Below are positions 54,738-63,631 of a DNA stretch of 64,000 bases, one piece after another (position 1 is the stretch's first letter; every line of letters begins with the position of its first letter). The notes beneath the pieces are model-generated. The model did not search any database and was not told the origin of the DNA. It saw only the letters and a list, made by a program, of their open reading frames with translations. The DNA comes from Flavobacterium tructae (lineage in GTDB: Bacteria; Bacteroidota; Bacteroidia; Flavobacteriales; Flavobacteriaceae). Location: contig NZ_MUHH01000022.1 in NCBI RefSeq assembly GCF_002217475.1, positions 1-64,000 on the forward strand, in the 5' to 3' direction. The translations under genes were made by a program, and so were the position numbers.

Positions 54738-55166
54738 ATGCAGCAACCAACTAAAAAAAAGAATTCAACCATTTTAATAGTGTGTGCAATTGCGGCATTA
54801 TTGCTGGCTTTGATTGCATATTGTTCTTTTAAAGAGCCTGTAACAGATAAGGAAATGATTGAGTTGGTTGCAAAATACAACGAAAATTGCCCTTTAACCA
54901 TTCAGGAAGGAATTCGTCTGGATAATGTTACACTGCCTAAAGATAAAGTGGTTCAGTACAATTTGACTTTGTTAAATGTTGAAAAAGAAACTGCCGAAAT
55001 TGAAGTAATTAAGCAAAATATAGAAGAAAGTCTCCTAAGTACAGTTAAAGCAAATCCAGGGCTTAAAGCTTTTAGAGATAATGATTTTACCCTGATCTAT
55101 AATTACGATGACAAAAAAGAAAATTATCTGTTTCAGATTACGATAACGCCTAGTCAGTATAAATAA
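54738..55166 (+). CDS. membrane-anchored hypothetical protein after tdk
   Basis: 142 residues. A short basic N-terminus, one membrane segment (about 12-30, ILIVCAIAALLLALIAYC) and a soluble domain of about 110 residues facing the periplasm. The domain mixes strands and helices (KEMIELVAKYNENCPLTIQ, IRLDNVTLPKDKVVQYNLTL) with one cysteine. I do not recognise the family. It is co-directional with tdk (31 bp gap), and a terminator-like palindrome follows. Confidence 0.65.
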   Translation: MQQPTKKKNSTILIVCAIAALLLALIAYCSFKEPVTDKEMIELVAKYNENCPLTIQEGIRLDNVTLPKDKVVQYNLTLLNVEKETAEIEVIKQNIEESLLSTVKANPGLKAFRDNDFTLIYNYDDKKENYLFQITITPSQYK

Positions 55167-55185
55167 TTTAAGCGTTTTAAAAAAT

Positions 55186-55218
55186 AAACCCGACAGGTTT
55201 CAAAAACCTGTCGGGTTT
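55186..55218. terminator. AAACCCGACAGGTTT palindrome terminator
   Basis: Perfect 15-bp arms AAACCCGACAGGTTT / AAACCTGTCGGGTTT, loop CAA, followed by ATTTTTTT. Strong terminator for the tdk transcript; same family as 27021-27053 and, in part, 2627-2659. Confidence 0.88.
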
Positions 55219-55234
55219 ATTTTTTTGAAAACGA

Positions 55235-55296
55235 CTGTCAGGCTGAGCGAAGTCGAAGCTTTGCGCGTAGGGCTTCGACTTCGCTCAGCCTGACAG
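55235..55296. repeat. long GCTGAGCGAAGTCGA palindrome
   Basis: Perfect 25-bp arms beginning CTGTCAGGCTGAGCGAAGTC and ending the mirror image TCGACTTCGCTCAGCCTGAC, separated by 12 bp. It is the longest inverted repeat in the window and a clear member of the dispersed family also at 51820 and 63365. Confidence 0.88.
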
Positions 55297-55364
55297 AACG
55301 ATAAACTTGATAAAAACAGTTATAAAACAAAAACCTGTCGGCTTTGTTGTTTTTGAGGTAAAAA

Positions 55365-55397
55365 AAACCTAACAGTGTTTAAAAAGCTGTTAGGTTT
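55365..55397 (-). terminator. terminator of rpoN
   Basis: On the minus strand, AAACCTAACAG / CTGTTAGGTTT arms followed by a T-run (the A-run at 55361-55367 on the plus strand). It lies 43 bp after the rpoN stop. Confidence 0.8.
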
Positions 55398-55439
55398 GTT
55401 TAATAGAATATTTTTTTCTTCTTGTAAGAGATTAAAAAC

Positions 55440-56900
55440 TTAAATTTTCTTCCTCATTCTTGCTACCGGAATGTCTAATTGTTCGCGGTATTTTGCAATA
55501 GTTCTTCGGGCAATTGGGTATCCTTTTTCTTTCAGGATTTCGGCCAATTGATCGTCCGGTAAAGGTTTCTTTTTATCTTCTTCTTCAATGGTGTTTTGAA
55601 GAATTTTTTTAATTTCTAAAGTAGAGACATCTTCTCCCTGATCATTTTTCATGGCTTCAGAGAAAAACTCTTTGATCAGTTTTGTACCGTATGGCGTTTC
55701 TACATACTTACTGTTGGCTACACGTGAGATCGTCGAAATATCAAGACCAACCATATCCGCAATGTCTTTTAAGATCATTGGTTTTAGTTTGGTTTCGTCA
55801 CCGTCCAGAAAGTATTCTTCCTGATAATGCATGATAGCGTTCATCGTAACAAACAGAGTTTCCTGACGCTGTCTGATAGCATCGATAAACCATTTGGCCG
55901 AATCCAGTTTCTGTTTGATAAACTGAACAGCATCTTTTTGTGCCGATGATTTATCACGAGAATCTTTATACGTCTGCATCATTTCCTGATAATCTTTAGA
56001 AACGTGCAGGGAAGGAGCATTTCGTCCGTTTAAGGTAAGTTCCAGTTCTCCGTCAACAATTCTAATGGCAAAATCGGGAACAACGTTCTCTGTTACTTTA
56101 TTGTTTCCGGTGTAAGAACCTCCGGGCTTTGGATTCAGTCTTTCGATTTCGTGAATGGCTTTTTTAAGCTGTTCGTTCGAAACACCGTATTTCTGTAAAA
56201 GTTTGTCGTAATGTTTCTTGGTAAAAGCATCAAATTGATTCTCGATAATATCAATTGCTAAATCAATATATTCGGTTGGAGTTTTGTGTTTTAATTGCAG
56301 TAGCAGACATTCTTGTAAATCACGTGCTCCGACTCCTGAAGGTTCGAGCTCATGAATGACATGAAGCATTTTGTCGACCATTTTCTCATCGGTGTAAATT
56401 CCCTGAGTAAAAGCCATATCGTCTACAATATCCGGAACACTTCTGCGGATGTAACCCATATCATCAATACTTCCAACAAGGAATTCAGCGATTTCGCGTT
56501 CTTCATCATTGAGAATAAAAGTATTCAGCTGATTGATTAAATCCTGGTGGAAACTAATTGGTGAGGCAAAAGGAGTTTCGCGCTCCTCGTCTTCGCTGTA
56601 ATTGTTAACCTGAGTTTTGTAATCGGGTGTGTCGTCGTCGCTTAGATATTCGTCAATGTTAATGTCGTCTGCTTCGATTCTGTCTGATTCAGCATCATCG
56701 TAATCGTCGTAGTCTTCATTGGCAAATTCATCGGCTTCGTATTCGTCTTCTTTACCGGCTTCGAGGGCCGGATTTTCGTTCATTTCTTCCAATAAACGTT
56801 GTTCAAAAGCTTGCGTAGGCAATTGAATTAACTTCATCAGCTGAATTTGCTGTGGAGATAATTTTTGGGATAATTTTAGATTTAAAAATTGCTTTAGCAT
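55440..56900 (-). CDS. rpoN: RNA polymerase sigma-54 factor
   Basis: 486 residues. The glutamine-rich activator-interacting N-terminus (MLKQFLNLKLSQKLSPQQIQ) is intact; an acidic linker follows (about 50-110). The core-binding region lies at about 130-330, and the C-terminal DNA-binding part ends with the RpoN box ARRTIAKYREQLDIPVARMR. It directs polymerase to -24/-12 promoters, opened only by activators such as the NtrC-type protein at 29370-30719. Monocistronic. Confidence 0.97.
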   Translation of the reverse strand: MLKQFLNLKLSQKLSPQQIQLMKLIQLPTQAFEQRLLEEMNENPALEAGKEDEYEADEFANEDYDDYDDAESDRIEADDINIDEYLSDDDTPDYKTQVNNYSEDEERETPFASPISFHQDLINQLNTFILNDEEREIAEFLVGSIDDMGYIRRSVPDIVDDMAFTQGIYTDEKMVDKMLHVIHELEPSGVGARDLQECLLLQLKHKTPTEYIDLAIDIIENQFDAFTKKHYDKLLQKYGVSNEQLKKAIHEIERLNPKPGGSYTGNNKVTENVVPDFAIRIVDGELELTLNGRNAPSLHVSKDYQEMMQTYKDSRDKSSAQKDAVQFIKQKLDSAKWFIDAIRQRQETLFVTMNAIMHYQEEYFLDGDETKLKPMILKDIADMVGLDISTISRVANSKYVETPYGTKLIKEFFSEAMKNDQGEDVSTLEIKKILQNTIEEEDKKKPLPDDQLAEILKEKGYPIARRTIAKYREQLDIPVARMRKKI

Positions 56901-57082
56901 TTGATTTTGTTAAAAGTTTCAAGTTTCAGGTTTCAGGTTGTAGAACATGCCACAATTTGAAACTTGAAACTTGAAACAAATATTATTATTTTAGTTCAAA
57001 CTCCAATAACTTGAAACCTGAAACAAATTTTATTATATTTAAAAACTTAGAACCTCAGTATCTCAGTACCTTAGAACCTTTT

Positions 57083-58531
57083 TTAAAACTCTGCATTCCC
57101 CGGAGTTCTCGGGAAAGGAATTACATCGCGGATGTTTGTCATTCCGGTTACAAACAATACCAAACGTTCAAATCCAAGTCCGAAACCTGCGTGAGTTGCC
57201 GATCCGAATCTTCTGGTGTCTAAATACCATGATAATTCTTCTTCGTCAATTTCTAAGGCTTTCATTTTTTCAACCAAAACGTCGTAACGCTCTTCTCTTT
57301 CAGAACCACCAACGATTTCTCCAATTCCAGGGAAAAGAATATCCATTGCACGAACGGTTTCTCTTCCAGGTTCAGTATTGTCGTTCAGACGCATGTAAAA
57401 CGCTTTAATGCTTGCCGGATAATCAAATAAAATTACCGGACATTTAAAGTGTTTCTCCACTAAATAACGCTCGTGTTCCGACTGTAAATCAGCTCCCCAT
57501 TCGTTGATGATATATTGGAATTTTTTCTTTTTGTTTGGAGTAGAATCTCTCAAAATGTCAATTGCTTCTGTATAAGAAACACGTTTGAAGTTGTTCTCTA
57601 AAACAAAGTTTAGTTTCTCTAACAAAGCCATTTCGCTTCTTTCCGCCTGAGGTTTTGATTTCTCTTCGTCTAAAAGCCTTCCTTCTAAAAATTTCAAATC
57701 ATCCTGACAGTGGTCTAAAGCATATTTAATTACATACTGAATAAAATCTTCAGCCAAATCCATGTTGTCATCCAGGTTGTTGAAAGCAACTTCCGGTTCG
57801 ATCATCCAAAATTCTGCCAGGTGGCGAGAAGTATTTGAATTTTCGGCTCTAAAAGTTGGTCCAAAAGTATAAATCTGACCCAAAGCCATTGCATAGGTTT
57901 CACCTTCTAATTGTCCCGAAACCGTTAAGTTCGTTTCTTTTTCGAAAAAATCTTCTTTATAGTTTACTTTTCCGTCTTCTGTTCTTGGGGTGTTGTCAAA
58001 AGGTAAAGCTGTAACTTTAAACATTTCTCCTGCGCCTTCAGCATCAGAACCGGTAATAATTGGCGTATTTACGTACACAAAACCTTTGTCCTGAAAATAT
58101 TTATGAACAGCATAAGACAATACCGAACGCACACGCATAATAGCACCAAACATATTGGTACGTACACGTAAATGTGCATTTTCGCGCAAGAAGTCTAAAC
58201 TAGGTTTGTTTTTTGGCTGTATTGGGAATTTCTCTGCATCCGAATCTCCTAAGATTTCCAGTTTGTTTACCTGAATTTCGTATTTCTGACCCGCACCTTT
58301 ACTTTCGATCAAAGTACCAATTACAGAAATAGCAGCACCGGTAGTGATTCTTTTTAAAGTTTCATCAGGTGTATTTTCAAAATCAACAACACATTGTATA
58401 TTATTAATGGTAGAACCGTCATTAAGCGCGATGAACTGATTATTTCTAAAAGCTCTCACCCATCCTTTTGCATTCACTTCCTGTAACGTCGTCGTACTGT
58501 TTAATAAGTCTCTAACTTTTGTGTGTTTCAT
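57083..58531 (-). CDS. asnS: asparaginyl-tRNA synthetase
   Basis: 482 residues of the class IIb type. OB-fold anticodon-binding domain (about 15-120, [18 protein letters not shown]), then the class II catalytic core with motif 1 (about [19 protein letters not shown]), motif 2 ([21 protein letters not shown]) and motif 3 ([16 protein letters not shown]). It charges tRNA-Asn in the cytosol. Downstream of rpoN on the same strand but separated by 180 bp of degenerate repeats. Confidence 0.97.
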   Translation of the reverse strand: MKHTKVRDLLNSTTTLQEVNAKGWVRAFRNNQFIALNDGSTINNIQCVVDFENTPDETLKRITTGAAISVIGTLIESKGAGQKYEIQVNKLEILGDSDAEKFPIQPKNKPSLDFLRENAHLRVRTNMFGAIMRVRSVLSYAVHKYFQDKGFVYVNTPIITGSDAEGAGEMFKVTALPFDNTPRTEDGKVNYKEDFFEKETNLTVSGQLEGETYAMALGQIYTFGPTFRAENSNTSRHLAEFWMIEPEVAFNNLDDNMDLAEDFIQYVIKYALDHCQDDLKFLEGRLLDEEKSKPQAERSEMALLEKLNFVLENNFKRVSYTEAIDILRDSTPNKKKKFQYIINEWGADLQSEHERYLVEKHFKCPVILFDYPASIKAFYMRLNDNTEPGRETVRAMDILFPGIGEIVGGSEREERYDVLVEKMKALEIDEEELSWYLDTRRFGSATHAGFGLGFERLVLFVTGMTNIRDVIPFPRTPGNAEF

Positions 58532-58612
58532 TTTTATATATAATTGATATTAAGTAATATTCATTTTGAACAACTGCAAATATAATCGATAATAATTAAT
58601 TTTTGAAGCTGA

Positions 58613-58712
58613 TTCCCGCTCTTCGCTGTATCTTTCTGTTTTTGGCGGCAAAAACAGAAAGGATGCCGCTTCGATCGGGGCTAGTGCTCTCGGTTTCAGG
58701 AGAAGCAATTTT
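58613..58712. repeat. dispersed Bacteroidota intergenic repeat (CCCGCTCTTCGCTGTATC type)
   Basis: Runs from TTCCCGCTCTTCGCTGTATC through an internal perfect hairpin TTTCTGTTTTTG / CAAAAACAGAAA to GATGCCGCTTCGATCGGGGC and CTCTCGGTTTCAGG. I recognise this pattern from Flavobacterium genomes, where similar copies yield the false ORF 'AKSGNQ..'. It fills much of the 325-bp gap between asnS and the MMPL gene. Confidence 0.6.
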
Positions 58713-58856
58713 TTTATTTTGCGTTTTATCATTCCGAGGAACGAGGAATCTCAGTTGAAACTCGATAAAGATTGACAAATTTCTTTGCCGAATCACTAGT
58801 GTGATTCCTTGTTTCTCAGTTGTGTTTTAATCTGTGTTAATGCGTGCAATTCGTGT

Positions 58857-61223
58857 TTACTTCTCCAGATTCTCCAAATCCTCTTTCTTGGCTTTCTTTT
58901 TCTCAAATGTCAATACCAAAGCAGGTAAAACCAATAGATTCGCAAACATTGCAAACGCTAATGTACAGGAAATTAATCCTCCCAATGCGATGGTTCCGCT
59001 AAAGCTGGAAAGCGTGAAAGTGGCAAACCCTAAAATTAAAACCACCGAAGTGTAAAAAGTACTGATTCCGGTTTCTCTTAAAGCACTGAAAACTGATTTT
59101 TTTACCTTTCCGTTATTTTGTAATAAATCATGATGGTACTTCGCCATAAACTGAATCGCATTATCAACTGAGATTCCGAAAGCGATACTAAATACGAGTA
59201 TCGTTGAAGGTTTTAACGGAATTCCAAAATACCCCATCAGTCCTGAAGTAATACAAAGCGGTAAAATATTCGTAATTACCGATGCAAAAACCATTTTGAA
59301 CGATCGGAACAAGTAAAGCATCAATACAGCAATTACAAGTATTGCAAAGATTAAAGACTCGATTAAATTATCAACCAAATAAGAGGTCCCTTTTTGAAAC
59401 ACTAATGCTTTTCCGGTTACGGTAACTTCATAACGGTCTTTCGGGAAAATTTCATCAATCTTGCTGTGAAGTTTTTTCTCCACTTTTGCCATTTCATCCG
59501 TACCAATATCTTTCATGAAAGTAGTGATTCGGGCATATTGTCCGGTAGAATCTACGTAAGCTTTCATCAGATTTTCTTTGCTGTTTTTGGTAGCATTTTT
59601 AGCATACGACAAAATAAAAGTCTGTTCCTGCGATGTCGGCAATTGATAATATTCCGGATTTCCGTTATAGAAAGCCTGTTTCGAATATTTCACCAGATTT
59701 ACAATAGAAACCGGTTTCGCTAATTCAGGCATTTCTGTGATGGTATTCTGCAATTCATCCATTTTGCGAATGGTAGAGGCTTTCATGACACCCTTTTTCT
59801 TTTTGGTATCAATCATAATCTCAAGCGGCATTACACCGTTAAATTCTTTTTCGTAGAAGATGATATCCTTAAAGAAAGAGGCGCTTTTTGGCATTTCGCC
59901 AATTAAACTTCCCGAAACTTTCATTTGAGTAACTCCAATAACACTGAAGGCTAACAATAAACCGTAAATGATATAGATTACTTTTCGTTTATTTTTTACC
60001 ACATTTTCAACAAAATCCAATAGGGTTGAAATGTATGTTTTGGTGAGATGGTACAAATGTTTTTCGCCCGGAACCGACATAAAACTGTAAATGATCGGTA
60101 CAATTAAAAGTGTCAGGAGGTATACAGAAATGACATTGATAGAGGTAACCAAACCAAATTCAAAAAGCAAATCGTTTCCGGTAATCATAAACGTTGCAAA
60201 ACCTATTGCTGTCGTTAAATTGGTCATTAGAGTCGAAACTCCAATTTTCGAAATGATACGCTGTAAAGCTTTTGCCTGATTATTATGAAGTTTGATTTCC
60301 TGTTGGTATTTATTGATCAGGAAAATACAATTCGTAATTCCGATTACAATAATTAATGGCGGAATGATCGCAGTTAGAATCGTGATTTTATAATGAAATA
60401 ATCCTAAAGTTCCGAAAGACCAGATTACTCCAACAATCAAAATACAGATGGAGATAAAGGTAGCTCTGTACGAACGGAAGAAGAAAAAGAAAATCAAAGA
60501 AACCGTTAGTAATGCCGCGCCAATAAAAAGCCCGATTTCACCTTTCATATTATCAGCATTGATCGTTCTGATGTAAGGCATTCCCGAAACACGCAAATCG
60601 ATTCCGGTGGTTTTCTCGAATTTATCAATTTTCGGAACCAGATTTTCCAGAATAAATGTTTTCCTTTCAGCAGTGTTTACAAGCGCTTTGTTGATGTAAA
60701 TGGCCGAACGGATACTGCCGCTTTCTTTGTTGTAAAGCAATCCTTCGTAAAAAGGTAAATTATGAAACAAGTCATATTGTATCTTTTTTAAATATTCCGG
60801 ATCTGTTGCTTTGCTTTGATCGATGAACGGAGCGAGAACAAATTTTTCGTTAACGGTATCTTTTTCCAGTTTCTTTAAATCGTTTAAGGAAACTACTAAA
60901 TCTACTTCTTTCGATTTTTTAAGACCCGTCATTAATTCGTTCCAGGCAGCATAATTTTTTGGCGTGAAGAATTTTTTATCCTGAAAACCAATTACAACAA
61001 GGTTTCCTTCTTCGCCAAACTTATCCAGAAATTTTTGATAGTCTTTGTTTGCAATATGATTTTTAGGAAGCAAGTTTGCTTCGGTATAAGTCATGGAAAG
61101 GTTTTTCCATTGGTAACCAAGGAAAATTGTCAGGGCAGCGACCCCAACGAGTATAGAAATTCTATTTTTAAGTATGATTCGGGCTAATTTTTCCCAAAAT
61201 CCAACTTGTACGGCGTTTTTCAT
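58857..61223 (-). CDS. RND-superfamily (MMPL/HAE3-like) exporter
   Basis: 788 residues from MKNAVQVGFW at 61223. The upstream in-frame ATG at 61271 is rejected because the -7 box TACATTTG (61243-61250, minus strand) lies downstream of it and places transcription start after it. Two halves of the RND fold: each with one membrane segment, a long periplasmic domain, and five more membrane segments (first half TMs at about 30, 225-400; second half TMs at about 430, 610-770), with the SSD/MMPL-like motif GISVDNAIQFMAKY. It probably exports lipids or hydrophobic compounds. No membrane-fusion or outer-membrane partner is adjacent. Confidence 0.88.
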   Translation of the reverse strand: MKNAVQVGFWEKLARIILKNRISILVGVAALTIFLGYQWKNLSMTYTEANLLPKNHIANKDYQKFLDKFGEEGNLVVIGFQDKKFFTPKNYAAWNELMTGLKKSKEVDLVVSLNDLKKLEKDTVNEKFVLAPFIDQSKATDPEYLKKIQYDLFHNLPFYEGLLYNKESGSIRSAIYINKALVNTAERKTFILENLVPKIDKFEKTTGIDLRVSGMPYIRTINADNMKGEIGLFIGAALLTVSLIFFFFFRSYRATFISICILIVGVIWSFGTLGLFHYKITILTAIIPPLIIVIGITNCIFLINKYQQEIKLHNNQAKALQRIISKIGVSTLMTNLTTAIGFATFMITGNDLLFEFGLVTSINVISVYLLTLLIVPIIYSFMSVPGEKHLYHLTKTYISTLLDFVENVVKNKRKVIYIIYGLLLAFSVIGVTQMKVSGSLIGEMPKSASFFKDIIFYEKEFNGVMPLEIMIDTKKKKGVMKASTIRKMDELQNTITEMPELAKPVSIVNLVKYSKQAFYNGNPEYYQLPTSQEQTFILSYAKNATKNSKENLMKAYVDSTGQYARITTFMKDIGTDEMAKVEKKLHSKIDEIFPKDRYEVTVTGKALVFQKGTSYLVDNLIESLIFAILVIAVLMLYLFRSFKMVFASVITNILPLCITSGLMGYFGIPLKPSTILVFSIAFGISVDNAIQFMAKYHHDLLQNNGKVKKSVFSALRETGISTFYTSVVLILGFATFTLSSFSGTIALGGLISCTLAFAMFANLLVLPALVLTFEKKKAKKEDLENLEK

Positions 61224-61242
61224 AAAAATTGTAAAATGGATG

Positions 61243-61250
61243 CAAATGTA
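61243..61250 (-). promoter_or_regulatory. -7 promoter box of the MMPL gene
   Basis: Minus-strand TACATTTG, 20 bp upstream of the ATG at 61223, matches TAnnTTTG. It decides the start: transcription begins after the more upstream in-frame ATG. Confidence 0.6.
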
Positions 61251-61401
61251 GTGAAAAGTGCTCGAAATCATAAATATTCGGCTTGGTTTTTACGGTTTGT
61301 TAACACAATTGGACTGCTCCCGTAATCTAAAAATGGGATATTTTGTAGCATTCTACGCTAGGTTTTCTCATATTTGTATCTCATTTAAAAAGGCGTAGAA
61401 A

Positions 61402-61731
61402 ATGAATTGGATTTTATTAGTAATCGCAGGACTTTTTGAAGTTGCATTTGCCTCTTGTCTGGGCAAAGCCAAAGAAACGACAGGAATGGTTTCGACTTAT
61501 TGGATGATTGGTTTCTTCGTTTGTCTTTCTATCAGCATGTTTTTGCTGTATAAGGCGACACAGGTACTGCCTATTGGTACTGCCTATGCAGTTTGGACAG
61601 GAATTGGAGCCGTTGGAACTGTTCTGGTTGGAATTTTAATTTTTAAAGAACCCGCTACTTTCTGGCGAATATTTTTTCTTTCGACTTTAATTGCTTCGAT
61701 TATTGGGCTGAAATTTGTTTCCAGTCATTAA
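61402..61731 (+). CDS. sugE: small multidrug resistance (SugE/Gdx-like) exporter
   Basis: 109 residues with four membrane segments. The first helix contains the conserved Glu (GLFEVAFASCLGKAKE), and the pattern WILLVIAGLFEV then LYKATQVLPIGTAYAVWTGIGAVG is that of the SugE/Gdx branch, which exports guanidinium, rather than EmrE. Dual-topology dimer in the inner membrane. The leader from 61272 shows a promoter-like TTTTG (61341) and CATATTTG (61369) but no guanidine riboswitch motif that I can see. Confidence 0.92.
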   Translation: MNWILLVIAGLFEVAFASCLGKAKETTGMVSTYWMIGFFVCLSISMFLLYKATQVLPIGTAYAVWTGIGAVGTVLVGILIFKEPATFWRIFFLSTLIASIIGLKFVSSH

Positions 61732-61889
61732 TGAATGTTGGCACGCGGATTTTACAGATTAAACGGATTTACGCGGATTAGTTTATTTTTTATGCGATTT
61801 AAAACACAATTCAATCTTAAAAAAATCTGTGACAACCTTCTAATCCGTAAAACCCGTGGGCAAAAAAACTTTTAAACTTTACATAAACA

Positions 61890-62651
61890 ATGCAAGAAAA
61901 CAATACAATCACTTTTATTTTTCTGGCGATTCTTTTATTGCTTATCGTTATCATCTGTTTTTTGATGTATCAATTGCTGCAGTTCAAAAAGGCAAAGGAC
62001 GATGCTGAGAAAAGTTTCTATGCACTCGAGATGAAAGTTAATGACTTGCAGTTGGAAACTTTAGAGTCTAAACTGAATCCGCATTTGTTTAAGAATATTT
62101 TAAATTCGATACAATCTCATGCATACCAAACGTATTTTGCTTTAGATAAACTGGCCAACGTATTGGACTATATTCTGTATGAGAGCAAAAAGAAATTTGT
62201 TACTGCCCGGGAGGAAATTGACTTTGCACTCAATTTAATCGAAATCAATAAAATTAAAGTCAGTCCACTTTTTGAATTGAAAATCAAAACCAATATCAAT
62301 AAAGAAGACAAATTGTACGAACAGCCTCTATTGGCACCGTTAATTTCGATTGATTTAATTGAAAACGCGTTTAAACATGCTGATCTTCAGAGCGCCGATG
62401 CCTTTATCTCGGTAGTTTTTGAGTTTAGAGATAATGCTTTTTTTATGACGGTTTCGAATAAGATATCAAATAAAAAAGTCTTAAAAAAGGAACGAAGCGG
62501 TTTTGGTCATGCTACTTTAGAACACCGATTAAGAATTATTTATAAAAACAACTTCAAACTCGAAAGGTTTGTCGAAAATGACGTTTATATTGCTCATCTA
62601 AAAATAGATTTACTTGAATACAAAACTGAAATGCTTGCTGCTGGACGATGA
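61890..62651 (+). CDS. LytS/YpdA-type sensor histidine kinase
   Basis: 253 residues. One membrane segment (about 8-30), a short coiled coil, then a His_kinase domain (PF06580 type) with LNPHLFKNILNSIQSHAYQ, where the His of PHLFKN is the phospho-acceptor, and an ATPase lobe with PLLAPLISIDLIENAFKHA (the N box). A short sensor suggests that it senses within the membrane or through partners. Its end overlaps the LytTR gene by 38 bp, so they are translationally coupled. Confidence 0.93.
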   Translation: MQENNTITFIFLAILLLLIVIICFLMYQLLQFKKAKDDAEKSFYALEMKVNDLQLETLESKLNPHLFKNILNSIQSHAYQTYFALDKLANVLDYILYESKKKFVTAREEIDFALNLIEINKIKVSPLFELKIKTNINKEDKLYEQPLLAPLISIDLIENAFKHADLQSADAFISVVFEFRDNAFFMTVSNKISNKKVLKKERSGFGHATLEHRLRIIYKNNFKLERFVENDVYIAHLKIDLLEYKTEMLAAGR

Positions 62652-63333
62652 GCTGCCGGGCTTAACGTATCTGAAAATGCTTTGCGAACAGATTCCTGAA
62701 TTGGAAATTGTAAAAACATTTAACAATCCCGAAAAACTCCTTGCCGAAATACCGAATCTCGATTTTGATTTGTTAATATCGGATATCGAAATGCCAGGGA
62801 TCGACGGTTTGCATCTGGCAGAAATGCTGGACAATAAGCTGGTTATCTTTTGCACCGCTTACAAAGAGTATGCTGCCGAAGCGTTTAATATTGACGCGGT
62901 AGATTACATTACCAAACCGGTAAAACTCGAACGTTTGCAAAAAGCGATTTCGAAAGCCCTGGAGCGTTTTGATAAGCCTGATGCGGCAAAGAAATTCATT
63001 CAGTTAAATACAGATAAAGGCAAAACATTGCTTTACTTCAATCAGATTCTATACATCAAAACGGCAGTTAGCGACAGTCGTGATAAAACCGTACTTCTTA
63101 CCGACGGCAGTTTTCTGAACTTAAAAAATGTGAAATTCGACACGCTTTTACAGGAACTTCCCGAAGCCGATTTTTGCCGTGTCAACAAAAAGGAAATCGT
63201 AGCAGTAAAGGCAATAAAGTTTTTTAATCACAATGAAATCGTTTTGCATCATCAGGAAAAAGACGGTAAAAACAGTGCATTGATTCTAAGTGAAACCTAT
63301 CGTGCCGATTTCCTGAAAAGAGTCAAACTATAA
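62614..63333 (+). CDS. LytTR-family response regulator
   Basis: 239 residues. Receiver domain (about 1-120; acidic pair DDELPGL, phospho-Asp in LLISDIEMPGIDG, Lys in DYITKPVKL) and a LytTR DNA-binding domain (about 140-235, KFIQLNTDKG then FCRVNKKEIVAVKAIKFF). The only start compatible with a whole receiver domain is the TTG at 62614, inside the kinase gene; the ATG at 62631 is in the kinase frame. Pairs with the kinase above. Confidence 0.93.
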   Translation: MNTKLKCLLLDDELPGLTYLKMLCEQIPELEIVKTFNNPEKLLAEIPNLDFDLLISDIEMPGIDGLHLAEMLDNKLVIFCTAYKEYAAEAFNIDAVDYITKPVKLERLQKAISKALERFDKPDAAKKFIQLNTDKGKTLLYFNQILYIKTAVSDSRDKTVLLTDGSFLNLKNVKFDTLLQELPEADFCRVNKKEIVAVKAIKFFNHNEIVLHHQEKDGKNSALILSETYRADFLKRVKL

Positions 63334-63364
63334 GATGATCCGCTAAGGACGAAGTCCGAAGCCC

Positions 63365-63489
63365 TGTCCGGCTAAGTGAAGTCGTGTCAGGCTGAGTGAA
63401 GTTGTGTCCGGCTGAGCGAAATCGTGTCAGGCTGAGCGAAGTCGAAGCCCCCCCTTTTTTAGTTAGAAAAGCTTTCGACTTCGCTCAGA
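63365..63489. repeat. tandem GCTGAGCGAAGTCG units with distal inverted arm
   Basis: Four direct copies of a 20-bp unit (63365, 63385, 63405, 63425; TGTCAGGCTGAGCGAAGTCG is the consensus copy, others differ by one to three bases), then a poly-C/T spacer and an inverted arm CTTTCGACTTCGCTCAG (63472-63488). A variant of the palindrome at 55235. Confidence 0.85.
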
Positions 63490-63552
63490 ATCACAATCGT
63501 TTTAGATGTCGTTATTAACTTATTACAAAGTTTTTCGGACTTGTTACATGGA

Positions 63553-63580
63553 TTGAAAATTAGCTGTAAATTTACTTTTG
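63553..63580 (+). promoter_or_regulatory. promoter of the Kef-type antiporter gene
   Basis: TTG (63553-63555) and TACTTTTG (63573-63580), 17 bp apart, match the TTTG / TAnnTTTG consensus. It lies about 50 bp before the ATG. Confidence 0.55.
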
Positions 63581-63631
63581 CACTACAGTTGGAGTGTTGA
63601 TATTTGCAGCAATAAATCTAAAAAACGAGTT

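Noticed and set aside
61272..61401. Possible guanidine riboswitch before sugE
   Set aside because: I looked for ykkC-type and paired ACGR hairpins and saw neither; only a normal promoter-like pair is present.
63365..63444. CRISPR array in the four 20-bp direct repeats
   Set aside because: The units are contiguous without spacers and belong to a dispersed palindrome family.
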